64,000 nucleotides of DNA from Tetraselmis striata (Eukaryota; Chlorophyta; Chlorodendrophyceae; Chlorodendrales; Chlorodendraceae). The stretch is taken from assembly GCA_006384855.1 (NCBI GenBank), contig VCJN01002370.1:62001-126000 (forward strand). The letters are read 5' to 3'. The position numbers and the translations under genes are program-made. Positions 35,329 through 51,535 of the stretch are shown here, one piece after another. Position 1 is the stretch's first letter. The number at the start of each line of letters is the position of its first letter. A model generated the notes under the pieces. The model did not search any database and was not told the DNA's origin. It saw only the letters and a program-made list of their open reading frames with translations.

Positions 35329-38300
35329 TCCTCCTGGGATGTTTAAATACGAGCCGTTCATCCGGCGGGGGCGGTGGTGGTGGTGGGCGCGCGGCGCTGC
35401 GATGGCGCGGGTGCAGCCGTCCACGCCCGGCGGGGGCGTTGACTGGCAGTTCCGGTGTTGCGATGACGGCTGCGGACGCACCTACCAGCGGCATGCCCCC
35501 CCCTTGCACGCACGTGAACCACGGGATGGAGTCCGACGACCCGGCGGTAGCTGCCATGCACGCACCTCGCCTACGCCGCGACTTTCGACCCATGTGTGTA
35601 TGTGCGGTGCGCCCCACGAGCCGGCTGCCCGCGCTCGGGCCACCACGTGTTCCATGGCGCGCGAGCGGCGGCCCGTGCCGCCACCTCCGAGTTTTGCAGC
35701 CCACCCCCCCCCCCCCCCCCCCACGGCTCCGTCCCCCAGTGTGGCTCTCCCGGCGCGCGTCGGCAGCTGGCGTGCGGACGCTGCAGCGCCAGCACGCGCC
35801 GGCTGCTACCTATGCCGCCCATGATGCCGCCCTCGCGGTCACCGCTCGGTGGTGTGCTACCCGCGACGTCTACCGCATGATGCCCCGTACGCCGCTGCGG
35901 GGTACGGCGGTCGGCGTTTGTCCAGCATCTCGGCATGTGCTCTTCCCCCTACCTGCTAGACCGTACACATGCCTATGCTGACCGCTCCCCCCTACCGACG
36001 ACCGGTCGTACGGGGCCGAAGGCGATGTTATTTTGCGTATTTGCGGGGCTAATACTGCGACCTTACCCATCCAGTAGCCCCGCACTTAAGCAGAAATTGG
36101 CGGAGCGGGGAGTGCGGCTGTGGGAGGCGGGGGATGTTGTGCGCGCCGGCTTCTCGGTGTGCGGGGTGTAGCAATTGTGGCGCGAGTCGCGGGATGGCAG
36201 CGAGTTACACAACTACATACCATATGGCGGCGGGGGAGCTGCCGGCGGGCACGTCTCGGAGTGCCCGCCGGCGGAAGCGCCGGCGGTATGCGAGGGCGCG
36301 GGCGGCCTTTGCAGAGGTTGCGGAGGGGGGGGGGGGGGGGGGGGGCTATGCTGCGGCGGATGGGGTGCCGCCGGCGATGGTAGATGCTCACCGCCGGGCG
36401 GCGAAACTCACCGTTGTGCAGGAGCTGCACCGCGCTTTTTAGGCGCTAGACACCGCCGACCTCGGTATGGTGTCCAACCCCGCTGCGGCGCTCCCTATCT
36501 TGGAAGCCCTCCATCCGCCTCCTGCTCCCACTGACCCGAAGTACTCCCTTCTCGAGGAGCCGCCGGACCTGCGGCGGGCGCCGCCGTCGTGGGGTGGCAA
36601 TACGGATGAGGTTCGGCGATGGGGGCGAAGGACCAGCGGCATGTTCTGCGCCGTGCTCCCCGCCTTTCTGTTGGGCACGTGGACTGCTGGTGGCGTTGGG
36701 AACACATCAGGGACATGGACGTACCTTCATGGCGCCGGTGGGTGAGCCCCTGCCTGGCGGAACGCTGCCACTCGCGAACTGCGGCTTTCTTGGCGAGTGG
36801 CACCGTCTTTGCGCTCCACAGCAAGGACGACCCCGCCGCGCGCGAGGAGCGGGCGAAGACCGGCGAGCCGCTGCGAATACGCCCGATTGGCGTCGGCTCC
36901 GTGCTGGTGCGCTTGGCCTCCGCCCACGCTCTCGTGCATGTGGGTGCGGATGCGCGGGAGGCCATGGGGCCGGTACAACGCAGCGCTTAGCCGGGAGCTA
37001 GCTGTGAGACCGCGTATGTCAGCATGCGGGTGGCGCTTCGGGTTCTCGGCGGGCGTGGTACCGGCGGGAAAAGGCTACTACCCCTGGATATTCGGAATGC
37101 CTCCAATGAGGTATCCCGGGGTGCGATATATACTTTACGGCTTGCTTCAGCACCCGCGTCTACATGGCATGATCCCTTTTTACCGGATGTTGTACTATCG
37201 CCCTAGCAACATGTACTACTACTACGTGCCGGATGATCCTAGTACTTAATGCGCCAAACTAAGTCTTGTACGGGTGTGCGCCAGGGTGATGTATTGGCCC
37301 CGCTATTTTTCTGCCTCGCTATCGCGGGCCCGGTGCTAGCGGTTGTGGCTCATACAGCCGTTGATACTTTCTGTCTGAGTTTCGCGGATAATTGCGGCGC
37401 GGCTACTGCCGCGGCTCAGCACGTTCCGCGTGTTTTTGACGAGTATTGTACGGAGCTTTTCGAAGGCGGACTGGTGGTACATGATAGTAAGACGCGGTAC
37501 GTTCGTCGCCCCGGGGACAGCGAGGCCGAGTTGCGGGCAGTGCGGGCAAAGTTGGCCCCGGGAGGGTTTCGTACCCCGGCCGACGACCCTGTCCAGGATG
37601 GCGCCGTGTATGTGGGTGCTACTATTAGCCATTACCCCGGGTGGATGACCAGTGCGTTGGGGCGGCGCCGGGAGGCCCACGCCGCAATGTTGGAACGCAT
37701 CGCCTCCTCTGGCACGTCGGGATACGGCTGCCACCATGGGGCCATGCGGCTGCTGGACGTATGCGCGGTGCGGCAGACCTGCTTCCTCGTCAGCCGCATG
37801 ATGCCGCCGTCCATTGGAGCTGGACCCTTTTTTGGAGGCCGTGGACGCCGCCAACATTTCGGCTGCATTTTCGTTGTTTGGTTTGAAGGCTTGCGACCAA
37901 TAGTCTACACCGCGCATGGAGGTTGGGATCGTCCAAATGAGTATGCCCGCGGATTTTGGCGGTCTGAATATGGCCTTCATGCAGTCTGAGGCCCCCGCGT
38001 CGTTTCATTCCGCGCAATCGGTTGTTCTGCCAAAGATGGTACGGGAGTACGCCCCCCCCCTTGGCCCCTTGTACGAGGCGGTTCGCGCCGAGGTGTTGTC
38101 CGTGGCTACACGTGCTTTGCCATGGGCGCGCGAGACGCGCCGCGTGTACGAGAATGTACGGGCCCTCACCACGTTACCGCAGGAAGATGTGCGGCGCGCG
38201 CGCACGCGCCAAGTGCGGGCACGCCCATGAGGTCTTCGAGATACTTACGGTCGGTAATGCTACGGCCACCGTTGCACCGGATCCATCAGTTGGTACTACG

Positions 38301-38460
38301 GCCCGTAGGCGGATACGAGCATTAGCGGAGGAATGCGCCTCACCACGTCTTATTTACGGCCACTCCCCATGGAGTTGGTACTGGTGAGGCCGCCTCTGCT
38401 GCCCAGCAATCGCTTCGTTCCATAGCGCGTTTCCGGGCCGGAAAAATCGGACATTTTAAC
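35329..38460 (+). pseudogene. LINE-like reverse transcriptase element, unit B (extends further 3')
   Basis: This copy of the unit A element continues past the duplication boundary at 38,189. The frame after it (GNATATVAPDPSVGTT near 38,255-38,300, ending SPWSWYW before a TGA at about 38,386) seems to be the native 3' part. The TG to AA change at 37,248 creates a stop in one frame (DDPST then TAA) and an ATG for the GVRQGD frame (37,249-37,989). The RT catalytic block is FADN as in unit A, so activity is unlikely. Confidence 0.55.
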
Positions 38461-38481
38461 GTACGCGTACGCGTACGCGCC
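38459..38481. repeat. (GTACGC)n short tandem repeat
   Basis: Three to four GTACGC units just right of the LINE-like element. Confidence 0.85.
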
Positions 38482-38750
38482 CTTCAGTACCTCAACCCGT
38501 ACTGATAGTCACCATAGTGCCCGACCTATGTCTAGAGACCTTGTAGGTACCTCTGCCAAGCCCTTTGGGGGTAGTACATGCGGTGTCGGGAGGCGGCTGG
38601 TGCGCAGGCGGTGGGGGCGACCTGGCGGCCGCGTACAGCTGGGATGCAACATCTGCCACTCCACGGCATGTCACAGCAGCTTGCATAACATCTTTGCTTA
38701 CAATAGCCACGTCTTTTGCCCACCTCCCCCCGCCCCCCGTTCGGGCATAA

Positions 38751-40157
38751 TGGGCTACAAGTCAAAGAAAGGGCAGCCTGAGAAAGCCGCGGCGATGCCG
38801 GTGGTGATGGAGGAGGCCGGGCGAGTGCCAGCGGCAGCGGCATGCCGGCCGGGCCGTCGTCGCATGCATCAGCAGCGACGACTCGTGTGTCGACCCAGCT
38901 GCAAGACCTCGAGTCAAAGGTCAAGTACCTGCGGAAGAGAGCGACGGCCTCGGAGGAGGCGGAGCGTTGCTGGAGGGAGGTTGTCAACAGGTAGAAAGAA
39001 GTGGAGAAGGAGATGCGGTCCCAATTTGCGGCGGAGGAGAGGGCGCGAGTGGAGGCGGACATACTGCGACGGAAGCGCGACAAGAAAGTAGCGCGCCTAA
39101 AAGCCAAGGTACGGCTCATGTTTGAGTCAAATGGCAGCGAGGCCGAGTCAGGTGGCAGTGAGGGCATCGGCAGTGGCGAGGAGGGAGGGGGCCAAAAGCC
39201 GGGGAGGGAGCGGCCGGCATGCCTGTCCTACAAGCCGCGGGAGGCAACGACCCGAGGGACGGTGCGCAAGTTCATCGGCCGCAAGGCCGAGCAGCTGGAG
39301 GCGTGGCTCACCCACGCAGTCGGAGACGACGACAGATGGCAGTCTGTGTATGCGGAGGGCGGGCCCGGCGCACAGTTCGGAGCCCCTTCCGGCGGTGATC
39401 ACGAAGGAGCGGAGCAGCAGCAGCATCATGGCGATGTCGACGCGCATGGAGCTGACAGGGGAGGAGGCGGGCCTCGTGGAGGAGGCGGACCTAGTGGGCG
39501 AGCCAGCGGACGTGCGAGCACCGCAACCCCCCCCCCCCCCCCCCCGCTTTTTTCTAGGCGCCCTCCTAGCCAACTACCCCGAGTTGCTGGCCTCCATATT
39601 GGAGTCTTAGCAGTTTAAACATCATTTGAAAGCAACAGAGAGGCGTACCCTGCTGGCCATTAGAAAACTGTGGGAGCACAACGATGTGCTACACTGACCT
39701 GAAACTATCTCAAGATGCCTTTCAGCGTCTCATCAACCTCGACAGCTCCAAGTGGGACCCGGATATGGAAATGCTGGTGCTGATGGTGCGGCCATATGGC
39801 AACTTGATGATACAGTGGCCATCAGTGGAGGACATGCTGAAAGGTCAAGGGGAGGAGCTGGCTGCTGTGGGGCTTAGCACTCCGGAGGACATGATATCAA
39901 GCACACTGGATCTCAAGCAGGCGCTTCAGCATCGTGCCATGCTACTGCTGAAGGAGGGGCTCATCAAACCCGGGGAGTCTCTCAGCATCCAGCTAGTTGC
40001 CACAAGGACTAATGGCACAATTGTAGTGCTGAAGGCATGCGGCAATTATATTTCGATGCCGTTTATAGTCATTGTGTTTACACAACATGTCACTAAAAGG
40101 GATGGTGATGTTATGGCTGCGCAGGTTGTCTGGGCAATAGGCATGTGGCTCAGGTAA
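38751..40157 (+). pseudogene. unrecognised ORF with coiled coil, frameshifted
   Basis: A plus-strand coding-like stretch starts MGYKSKKGQPEKAAAMP at 38,751, then shifts frame (about 38,820) into a charged helical segment (LQDLESKVKYLRKRATASEEAE), passes a TAG near 38,993, and continues as KKVARLKAKVRLMFESNG (39,083-39,136), a Gly/Glu-rich linker, a second frame change (about 39,355) and a poly-Pro run. A stop at 39,607 is followed after about 75 bases by LKLSQDAFQRLINLDSSKWD (39,699 on) up to 40,157. The first part looks like a coiled coil. No known domain was recognised. With its partner on the minus strand it may be a decayed DNA transposon or giant element. Confidence 0.4.
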
Positions 40158-40312
40158 AGCAGGAGAAGCATGAGCAGGCACAGGCCAGCCCGAAGCGCAA
40201 GTTCCCATAGCACACCTTTAACACATCCCGTGCGGCAAAGAAATAGGTTGGAAATGTAATTACACACATGCTGGCATCCTCCCGCAATGCCGCCTATGCA
40301 TGCCGGTGACTA

Positions 40313-41390
40313 TCAGCGACGCCGCCTTTTCCCCGGCTTCCCGAACTGCCCCAGAAAATCTGTCACCCATGCATCATAATCATACACCCCCCTAGCTGGT
40401 GGCGGCACCTCAGACAGGTCCATGGCATATTTAACGCCAGCTGCCTTATCCTGCCCATTGAACATGGGATCGCGGTTGGGGGGATAGTTGCCGTTGGCAG
40501 CCAACCTCTCACGCCCACCTGGCACAACGAGCATCCGTAGACGCTCATTGCGCTTGGCAAGGTAGTCCTCCTCCAACGCCCTCCTCTCTTGTTGCGCCCC
40601 CCGCTTAGCACGAGACTTAGCTTGCTTCTTTAGCCACGCCGCGTGATCCCCGTATGTCACGAAGCCGGCCACATCATTTGTCAACGCCGGGTGCTGATAC
40701 CTCCTGGCAGTGACTGGGTAGTAGTAGTTAATGTGCCCTTGCTGACCCCAACACGGGCTCAGAAAAGCCCCACGTGCCCGCCTGCTGGATGAGCTGCTCC
40801 ATGTCTGGCAGCTGTAGCTTATCCTTGTATATCTCTGGCTCCTCCAGCACTGACTGCTGGAACTTGAACTGCACATACTCGCGCTGGTCACACGCCCATG
40901 GGGGGATGTGGGAATACATGGTCACCTTCGCATGCTCAAACATGAGCTCCATCGCGCGCATTGTCAAGAAGACGTAGCCACGCACGAGGCGCCCGACTCC
41001 ATGCTTCTCGTTGTCGCCGCGGTCGCTGTACTTGACCGAGGGATACTCCTGATCCCACGCCTCCGGGCTCGGCTCCCGACACTACTCGATGATGTCGTTG
41101 ACCCAACTGGCAAGCAGCGCCGAGGGGAAGACGCAAAGCTTGAAGTACTTGGCGGCATTCGAGAGCCGCCAGTCCCGGCCGAGCTCATTCCACACGGCCA
41201 ATTGGAACTGCGCCTCCCACGTTGCCCGCTCCACGACCGCCACCGGGGCCAGGAGAGGGCCGAAGCAGGCTGTGCATGCGGTGTTCTTGTAGCGCCGCGG
41301 CTCCGAGGCGTAGGCCTCCTCGAAGCACTCCACCATGCACTCTAGGCACTCGCCCTCTAGGACGCGGCTCCGCCGATTTACGGCCGCCAT
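40313..41390 (-). pseudogene. unrecognised ORF convergent with the coiled-coil ORF
   Basis: On the minus strand a frame starts MAAVNRRSRVLEGECLECMV at 41,390 and stops at a TAG (41,082-41,084) after SWVNDIIE. The same frame reopens directly (CREPSPEAWDQEYPSVKYSD) and runs through YVFLTMRAMELMFEHAKV and PDMEQLIQQAGTWGF to 40,728, where a second shift leads to INYYYPVTARRYQHPALTND, a Lys/Arg-rich helix and a GKRRRR terminus with stop at 40,313. It has several Cys near the N-terminus (ECLECMVEC; CTACFG). It reads like a once-continuous protein with one nonsense change and one frameshift; family unknown. Confidence 0.4.
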
Positions 41391-41860
41391 TAGCCCTCTC
41401 TACGTGACGGGCGGCACATGTGCAACGGAGGGGCAGTGAGGAGAACGCTTGTAACTTCTTTGACAGGGAAAAACTCGACAAACCCCCGTGTGCGTTCATG
41501 CAACTGCGCCTAAGGAACACGATGGGCGAAAAACGGCCACGCGAACGGGGATGGCAATGGAGGCGTGTTCATCCCCGTGGCAACGAGTGGGTGAGTGAGT
41601 GGGTGGTTGCGAGCCACACCTACCCAACCCAAACCCACCTGGAGGTGCCGGTTTCGCAGGCAGATGGGGCGCCCTCGGCGCCTATGCTCCCTCCTACATG
41701 TCGGTCAACGCTATGGCGGGTGCACTATACCCTGGAAGGGCGCTGGTCGAGAGCGGGTAGCTGGTGCGCACGGTGGGCCGGGCCATGATGGCCTTGCAAT
41801 GGGTGAGGCGGTTGGGCGGAGCGTCTCGCTGACGCGGCTTTTTACACTCGTGTCCCGCGC
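41391..41860. other. intergenic, nothing recognised
   Basis: Short open frames only, without motifs. Confidence 0.5.
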
Positions 41861-43290
41861 GTGCGCGATATTAAAATGTCCGCGCGTATTATAGCGGAAA
41901 TATGTTGTGTCCTATCGGTGGTACAAGTACTGCCAATACCGTTACTACGTGCTTTTGTAGCTCTCAAGATACCGTCGCCACGCGAATTAGTGACACCTCC
42001 TCCGTCAGTGGCAACTCCTTCCCTACTAGAACCGCAGCCATGCGGTACTACTGCTCCGCCCTCGGGTACGGGTACGGGTAGTGTTGCCTCCGATGTTGAT
42101 CAACCCACGACCAAGGTTGTCCAACGCCACTTGTGCCGTGCGATTCGCTTGCGTGACTTCGTGGCCCTCCTCGCTCTTGGCTTCCAGCGTACGAATGCCG
42201 CGGCCTCACGACTCGATATCTTGCGCTTGCACAGCGCGTGCGGGCCGGGCTCCCTATCGCTTTTCGAGTTGGATCACGAGGCAACCCGCAAGATTCCCAA
42301 AGCTACTGCTTACTCGGCCGTCGCTGCGCGAGTGTTGGGCCTTCGCTCGCCCGCTCGCCCGCACGGGGGTTCCGCGCTTGTCACATGCCATGGGCCCACG
42401 TGTGGTATTGACGCCTTATGCCGGCTTCGCTCTACGGATGTCTCGAACCGGAACGCCACGGATTTCGTTGTGGATCATCTGCCCATCTGCCCCGTCGCGA
42501 TGAACTACAAGCACCGCATGCACACCGCTTTGAAAATCTGTAGGCTTCCGTGACGATTGAAGCGGGGGCGGTGCTTGACCGGGACCGCTCGGGAGTCGGC
42601 GACTTGACCCTTGAAACGAGTGGGCTGCGGGGTGGGGGGGTGGGGGGCGTGCGGGGGGGGGGGGGGGGGGGGGGTGCGATTACATGATCGATTTCGCGTG
42701 CATGCATGTCCTTCGAGACCCCCACTTGGGGCAACGACCCCCGCTAGTGCACCCCGGGGATCGCGGCGACGGAGGCTAAGCACAAGAAGGTTGCGGCGGA
42801 CCGGACGTCTTCCGCCCAGTGCAGGGTGTTCACCGGTACTACCCTTTTGTGGTAGCGGACCGCGTCCGCCTCTGGAAATCCGCTTTAACGGTGGTCTACA
42901 ACTTCAGCAGGTGTTACTTGCTGTGCGCAACTTCCCTGGCGGTCCTTCTGCCCCGACTTCGCGCTTCCTTCATGGTCGGTCCGTCCAAGCTCTTCGGAAC
43001 TTTGTTGCCAGCCAACCCGTTGAGTTCCGCCATCACATGTTGCGCACGCGGCGTGGGTTGCTTTGTTGCAGCGAGTCTCGGCTTGCGTGCATGGTACCTT
43101 GGGCGGCATTCTCTTTGCCGGAGTAGTGCAGACGGCCAAGTCCTCATTCCGTTTGCCCGTGCTCATCCCGCACCCACTTTTGGTGATCCTTCCACCGCGC
43201 AAAATTGCGGTAGTGGACGTTTCTTATTACCTTTTCGGGTGGTTTCCTGATCGCCTTTTGCAGCTAGCTCGTGTACCTAATAAATACGAG
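41861..43290 (+). pseudogene. retroelement debris with possible integrase tail
   Basis: A 230-codon frame (41,861-42,553) has no recognised motif. Further right, one frame (about 42,862-43,060) reads FNGGLQLQQVLLAVRNFPGG then a SAPTSRFLHGRSV stretch, similar in pattern to the C-terminal part of retroviral-type integrases (NG..E, a helix ending in RNxP, then SPxxLLxGR). A poly-G run of about 21 bases at 42,653-42,673 splits the region. No RT, LTR or catalytic D,D,E residues were found. Confidence 0.3.
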
Positions 43291-43299
43291 CCGTAGTGT

Positions 43300-44145
43300 A
43301 AATGCCGTTTTCAGTGATAAATGGGAATATTACCAGCGCGTAAAATTCGCTGCTCGTCCGCCCAAGCAAAGGTATAAATCCTAAGTTGGTCTCTCCCCCC
43401 CCCCCTCTCTCGCTCCATTATTATATTTTTATTCCATGATCAGAAAATCGAACGAAAAGGCACAAATCCTAGGAAACGCCCACCACCGCGCGGCTGATGC
43501 GAGGTGATACCGGTAGCAGGTCGAGCACCAGCAGACGAGGATGCTGAATGAGCCCTCTCCATTTGTAAGGATTATGAGATACGTGCTTAGTCTCTATACC
43601 ATTTTCCGGTAGCGACTAGAAACTTCCGGAAACCTGTGGACATGGCAGCACGAAATCTAGCTGGCCTCAGCGGGTGTTAGTACTTAGCTGCCAGAGACTC
43701 GATGTTACGTACATCACCGCGCGCCGCCAGGGCCCAGCAGCTGCACACCCGGACTTCGAGGCAGCACTTACATCCGTTTTGCGTCCGTTGTATACACTTT
43801 GTGCATATCGCAGCTGTTCGTACTAACGCTTTCGACCGCTTACGAACTTCACCCTCACCTGCTGCTGGCGGTAAACGAGAGCCAGTACAGTACAGCATTT
43901 CGTCACTTCGGTTGTAGTACTTGAGGTGATGTCTTAAATACCTGACACGCCGCCGTCGCCTGCCATGCATGCTGCCCCGGCGTGGAGAGCAGGCGGCTAT
44001 GAATACAGCTCGCCATCGCCGCCAATGGATCCACTATCATACTCAACCTTGATCGGCATCGCAACATCTCGCTCACTCCCCCGCAACCGCGACTTTCGTC
44101 GTTTAGTACCGCGAAGAAAATTTGTTACATAGAAGTCCATACACC
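43300..44145. other. intergenic region upstream of HSP70B
   Basis: It presumably holds the chaperone promoter. No convincing heat-shock element array or TATA box was seen; a single GAAGAAAATTT stretch lies near 44,113. A minus-strand frame at 43,677-43,970 shows no known motif. Confidence 0.4.
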
Positions 44146-47222
<3,077 letters not shown>

Positions 47223-47394
47223 GGTGGTCAGCAACCGCATCAACTCATACGGGCATCTTGGCTGGGTGGTATGCGCACGCAGGCATGCACCCCGCGCACT
47301 ATCCACTCAAAATATGGCATGACATAATAGGAACAGATATTTTTGCATAGAACAAGTCAAAGCAGCTAACATGCGGGATAGGGAAAGGCATTTG

Positions 47395-47399
47395 TGTAA
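47395..47399 (+). terminator. TGTAA polyadenylation signal, HSP70B
   Basis: TGTAA occurs about 170 bases after the stop codon, a usual chlorophyte 3' UTR distance. Confidence 0.6.
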
Positions 47400-48209
47400 T
47401 GCACTGATCCTTTCAGTTGGAACCCCTGTGCAAGTTGTGCATGGATACACGGGTGTTGTGCTGCATGTTGTCTCCTTGTGGAGTGATCACAGGTGCTGCA
47501 GGTTATGGGTTGTGTTCGCTACAGGTGCAGTATTATGTTCAATAAATTGCCAGAAGGCAGACATATCTGTTACTATTTTGTCATGCCATATGCTATGAGT
47601 ATTGCACCGGGTGTGCGCCTGCGTGCACGTGCCATTGTCCTCGGTCACTTGTCACCAAGTACAGTGCAAGTTCTCCCGCGAAGGCGACCACGGATGATGG
47701 CATATTTAGTACATGATACACAATGATGATACATAGAAGAAACTGGGTGGGCTAATATTCAGTGTGAATACTGTCCGCATGATCAGCATAAGTACTACCC
47801 CAACCCTCTGTGCTATCAAACCCCACGCCCGCTTATTCTATTTAAGACAAACTCATCCTCACCGACTGCCTTCACATGATAATGTGACGAACAGAAGTAT
47901 GTGCGCCGGCCTGTCTGGGCTGTTTACGACGTTGTGTCCCGCTTCAGCCGCACATTAGCAGCACTCGCATCATCTGCCTGTAATCCAGCTCAATCACCCG
48001 CCACACGGTCCCACAGCCCATAGCCGGGGGGATATTCGATTCACCAGTGCTGTTTTGTCCTTTCTTTATTTTTTGGGTACAACCGCGTCCGCCAGTAAAT
48101 TGATGCGAATAAATGCATCCTGTGTACACGACGACTACCAGAAAAGCGAAAGGCGGGAAATTCCGGCGGCTGGAAACGACGGTGTTGGCAATGCATTGCC
48201 GATTTGCAT
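47400..48209. other. intergenic, nothing recognised
   Basis: Only short motif-free frames between the HSP70B 3' end and the piggyBac-like fragment. Confidence 0.5.
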
Positions 48210-48890
48210 GTTAGTTAGCGCAGAGTGCCCATCAAGAAGCGCACAGGTGAATTCGCTACTTACGATTTCACGCTGAACCAAATGGACATCCACAGCAAGT
48301 ATCGTGCGCGCTTCAACACTGTTGACCGCCATAACGCTCTTCGCCACGGCCACTCCTGCATCGAAAAGTCTGTCAGGACTCTGCGCTGGTGGGTTCGTGA
48401 CTTTCAGGCGCTGCTAGGCATTTCGCATGTCAATGCGTATCTGGCCTGGCGGTACTTCAAGCACGGCCAGGCGTCCTTCCCGCAACACACATTTATGCGC
48501 CGCCTGGCATATCAACTGTGCACTAACCCGGAGGTGGAGACTACTCGCTTCACCAGGGGATGTGGGAGCCGGACTCATGACCTGGTGAAGGCGCCTGGCA
48601 AGCGCGCTGTGCGCACATGCACTGTTGCGGGCTGCACCAGGAAGTCGCGCTGGTATTGCATTTGTGGCAATGCTCCAGTGATGATCACTAGGGGAGACGT
48701 GAATGACAAGGGGAAGCGTCAGGCCCAACCGCACTGCTACTTTGTTTGTGGGAAAGAGCACCCTGAGTGCTTGGCGGCGCACAAGCACGAGGCCGCTCAG
48801 CGGGCAAAGAACTCTCAGCGGTGTAGCGTAGATATGCCCATGTGCGCACTCGATTCAAGCTTATGCAGTGCAAATGTAAGGTATCCACCC
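48210..48890 (+). pseudogene. piggyBac-like transposase, C-terminal fragment
   Basis: One frame reads FNTVDRHNALRHGHSCIEKS, then RTLRWWVRDFQALLGISHVN, AYLAWRYFKHG. This matches the pattern of the last piggyBac transposase block (GVDxxDQ..Y......KWW......LLD...N.Y). A Cys/His cluster follows (RTCTVAGC, WYCICG, CYFVCGKEHPECLAAH), like the C-terminal zinc finger of piggyBac proteins. The Asp expected in the GVDxxD motif reads VDRHN, so one acidic residue is lost. The N-terminal catalytic region and TTAA-flanked termini were not found; this is a relic. Confidence 0.5.
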
Positions 48891-50929
48891 CTCAGGACAG
48901 TGCATGGTGCAGCTGGGGTCATACTGGGTGGTGCAGTGGTGGGACATGTAACAATCAACGAGCATGGTGATGGCCGTAACTTGATTATTTCGGTTAGTAT
49001 TTAGTATGCCACCGTGGCATACTACCTCCGATGGGCACAACCGCCGCGTAAACCACCGGAACGTGGGGAACTCCGCCCCCCAGGGGTACCCCAGGGTCCC
49101 GTCCGTGGTATGGGGGCCGGTGGTTGTTGAGGTACGGGGGCTGGCGGGGCAGCATCTTCGTCGCGGCGGCATCGACAAATCGGGCAAAAAAAAATGTCCG
49201 ATCTCGACTCATCGCCCACCATGAGCGGCCGCGCCGGCGCCCCAGCTTTACTCCCGCTACCACCCCCCGCCCACCGCTTATCGAGACGGGTCCTTGGGGC
49301 ACTATCCTGGCGGGAGAAGTGGACTGGCGTCCGATGCGAGGCGTGGTCACGCTGGGGGTACATGTCGTTTTTTAGACCACGGTGGCACAAACTCAGAAAT
49401 ACTAGAGAATTATATTAGTACAGACAGCCATGGCAAAATTCGCGGAAAATGAGAGTATATTCCCTTCCCTTCATATTTGCCGCCTGAAATTCGACGCTGG
49501 TGCGACCTGTGTTCTTATTTAAAGTACTGTAATCTGGAGCGGCCAAACCTTGGGTGCACCGGCTCGACCCGCATGGAATTCCGTCGATACATATCAGGCA
49601 TTGTAGCGATATATGTACGAAATCGAAAGCGGGGGTGCCTGCACGCCTGCCTGCCTGCGTCCGGAGACGTATATAATGTTTATTGCCTATCAGCACCAAG
49701 CAGAAGAAAGAAAATTGACCAAGAAAAGTAATTTTCCCGTAGTTTTACCCTTGCTCGTACGATGATAGCCTGTTTATACAGCAGCTCACAAAAGTCTGCA
49801 TGGTTTTATGGGTGTAATTTTGGTTTGGTCGCTTCTAGTCGGTAAACCCACACATAGTCATGGTGGGTGGGTAGATTATAGTACTTAGTAGTACATGCCA
49901 GTAGATAAGCGCTTTAGTCATGCACCTATAGGCCCGATCCGCTGCACTACACGGGTACCCGTACGGCAATAAAGCTCACCGCCGAAAAATCGACGCTTCG
50001 CTGGATTACGGCATGTCAAAGTTGCCCCCCCCCCCCCCCCCCTCTGTTCTGGTGTCCCACTCACTGTGGGCGGGGGCGCATGATGGGGGCATGTAATGTG
50101 CCCTTTCACGCAAGCCCCAAGGCGCGAGGACCCCTTGGATAGGTCTCAACGTCGCGCGGAGTCATTTTGGCTTTTCCCCCTGGATGATGGGTGACATGTG
50201 TCACAGCATACGCGCAGACATGATTGTACATCATTGGCGACATTGTTGTCAAGGGGGCCAGCCCGCGCTTAGCCTGCGGTGCGGGCGGTATAAGCATGCA
50301 CCTATGGAATCGAAGCAAAGGCACTTTATGTGTGCTACTTTCACACAGCGAGGCGCGCCAACGGCGCTTATATCTTGCGGTTTGGAAATTGTGGGGTGAT
50401 TTGCCCGTCACCTACGGCGACGGCATTACTAGCACACTCTCATGGAAATGCCATGCATTGCAGCATCGGTAGCGTGCATGGATTGGGCTCAAGCTCGGTC
50501 GTCTTATAGCGCATGCATACGTCAACCCACCACCTGCAGCGCGCGGGCATACGCGACGGATGGTAGCTACGCCGCCATCAAGTTGCGCCCTATTCATCGC
50601 CCGTGTTGACTTTTTTCTATGGTTTTAGCCATGTGCCAAACAATGCCATTGTCGAATAATAACAATTTTAAAAGTGCGATAACCGGGAGAAACGGCTGTC
50701 TCCGTGGCGTAGGAGGCTTGCATACAGTGGATTACAAGGCTCCATGGCCCCGTGGCCCCATGGCTTGGCTTTTGTGTGCAAAGATTTGTGTGGGCTGCTG
50801 TATGATAAACGAGTATTCTACGCGACGGGTACCTGTAGTCGTAATAATTATAATTCCTCGTCCGTTACCCGTCCTCGTACTGTACACCGCCCGATTCGGA
50901 GCCTGTCGGAGTAGTGATACCTGTGCTTA
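48891..50929. other. intergenic, no gene recognised
   Basis: An inverted repeat AGTATGCC/GGCATACT lies at 49,003-49,023; a TGCCACCGTGG core recurs inverted near 49,370-49,380, so 49,003-49,385 may be a small TIR element. A poly-C run lies at about 50,024-50,042. Other open frames lack motifs. Confidence 0.45.
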
Positions 50930-50978
50930 GGCAGAAGTTACGATCGTCAAACGAAACGTCCGGGATCGTAGAATCTGC

Positions 50979-51487
<509 letters not shown>

Positions 51488-51535
51488 TGTGCCATAACAC
51501 GGCGCTGCCAGCTGCGCGCAGGGCCCGTCATAATG

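Larger units (their letters stand above)
22593..38189. repeat. direct tandem duplication, two units of about 7.8 kb
   Basis: Unit A (22,593-30,391) and unit B (30,392-38,189) align almost base for base, at an offset of 7,799 until a G-run length change near 28,530/36,329. Noted differences: A to G at 27,391/35,190; TG to AA at 29,445/37,248; poly-G length; a 4-base and a 1-base indel near 30,250-30,275. The three original junctions share TGC, a 3-bp microhomology. Unit B ends inside a LINE-like ORF that continues to the right; unit A begins inside helicase exon 5. Confidence 0.95.

Noticed and set aside
49003-49385. Small TIR element with TGCCACCGTGG ends
   Set aside because: The inverted match is only about 11 bp and no target duplication was seen; kept as a note in the intergenic entry.
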